Shown here in pieces: positions 63,753 to 64,000 of a stretch of DNA of 64,000 bases; position 1 is the stretch's first letter, and each line of letters begins with the position of its first letter. The translations under genes and the position numbers were made by a program. Source of the DNA: Bacteroidota bacterium. Lineage in GTDB: Bacteria; Bacteroidota; Bacteroidia; UBA8524. The stretch spans positions 62,001-126,000 of the forward strand of contig WBUH01000005.1 in NCBI GenBank assembly GCA_008933805.1. The letters are read 5' to 3'. Under the pieces are notes generated by a model, which searched no databases, was not told the origin of the DNA, and saw only the letters and a list, made by a program, of their open reading frames with translations.

Positions 63753-64000
63753 CTATTTTATGATGTATTTACCGGTGCGGGGTTGTTGCAGTTTACCCAA
63801 CGCTACATACCGCATTGCATCAATGGCATGGTTATTATAATCAACGGGTTTATTAATCGTTATCCCGTTTTTATCCGTTTGCCATTTATAACTGCGTAAC
63901 TCTTTTATCAGATTGAGCGACGCGGCCGTTATGCACAACGGGTAACGGCGCAAAATATCTATCGACAAATTAATACTGTCAGGACCTTTGGGTGCCGATT
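63753..64000 (-). CDS. Phage terminase large subunit, C-terminal end (partial)
   Basis: 82 residues open to the window edge (no Met in the window). KGPDSINLSIDILRRYPL, NLIKELRSYKWQTDKNG and PVDYNNHAIDAMRYVALG match the C-terminal nuclease domain of phage TerL, whose NHAxDAxRY motif carries the late catalytic Asp. The gene starts beyond 64000 and points left, and the window ends with the Hpt gene on the other side. This marks one end of a prophage or phage-derived island. Confidence 0.85.
   Translation of the reverse strand, partial: SAPKGPDSINLSIDILRRYPLCITAASLNLIKELRSYKWQTDKNGITINKPVDYNNHAIDAMRYVALGKLQQPRTGKYIIK

Overview
The window comes from a chromosome of the phylum Bacteroidota. The evidence is two secreted proteins with (or resembling) the C-terminal sorting signal of the type IX secretion system, several lipoproteins with a short lipobox followed by lysines, promoters of the TAnnTTTG type, many starts without a clear Shine-Dalgarno sequence, and gene families typical of the phylum. 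No genus can be named from sequence alone. Most genes look ordinary, but at least three regions are accessory in character (about 28.3-36.9 kb, 37.8-43 kb and 48-58 kb), and the right edge runs into a phage terminase gene.

Layout. 0-11 kb: palindromic repeats, a VOC protein, clpC, two secreted T9SS-type proteins, secG, a conserved hypothetical gene and gltX. 11.1-11.7 kb: a tandem repeat array of 233-235 bp units. 11.8-18.5 kb: small metabolic and hypothetical genes (RidA-like, two methyltransferases, GNAT, a transglutaminase-like protein, a TIGR00266 protein, a DUF4399 lipoprotein and an AT-rich secreted protein). 18.6-20.6 kb: groEL and groES behind a sigma-54-like promoter. 20.8-26.8 kb: three tandem paralogous lipoproteins, each with its own terminator. 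26.9-28.4 kb: a Xaa-Pro aminopeptidase and tRNA-Val(UAC).

28.35-36.9 kb: a mosaic in which seven copies of the tRNA-Val terminator separate unrelated small cargo blocks: a GIY-YIG nuclease, a PhyH-like dioxygenase, a purple-acid-phosphatase-like protein, a Crp/Fnr regulator with two barrel-like paralogs, a PD-(D/E)XK-like protein and YjdM. Two of the copies carry decayed GIY-YIG reading frames directly behind them, and a tRNA-like fragment follows the intact GIY-YIG gene. 36.97-43 kb: a DHFR-like reductase, a GH64-like glucanase, two small paralogs with a shared Cys-containing C-terminus, a membrane protein and a two-component system. 43.1-46.7 kb: an oxidoreductase/HxlR pair, an F420-type reductase, an alpha/beta hydrolase and a second Crp/Fnr regulator beside a perfect palindrome.

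46.8-56.3 kb, all on the minus strand: a TPR protein; a trio consisting of a membrane protein, a subtilisin-like protein and a secreted protein; and, upstream of them, a candidate RiPP cluster. The cluster comprises a ferritin-like protein, a Cys-rich candidate precursor, a DUF692/MNIO enzyme and a DUF2063 partner. A strong intrinsic terminator lies between the precursor and the enzymes. This cluster is the best candidate for an undescribed biological system. 56.5-57.9 kb: an ars-type operon (ArsR, DUF6428-like, a 41-residue membrane peptide and an arsenate reductase) with no pump gene. 58-63.7 kb: a phosphorelay-like set (multi-PAS histidine kinase, FIST sensor, Hpt-like protein). 63.75 kb to the edge: the C-terminal end of a phage terminase large subunit.
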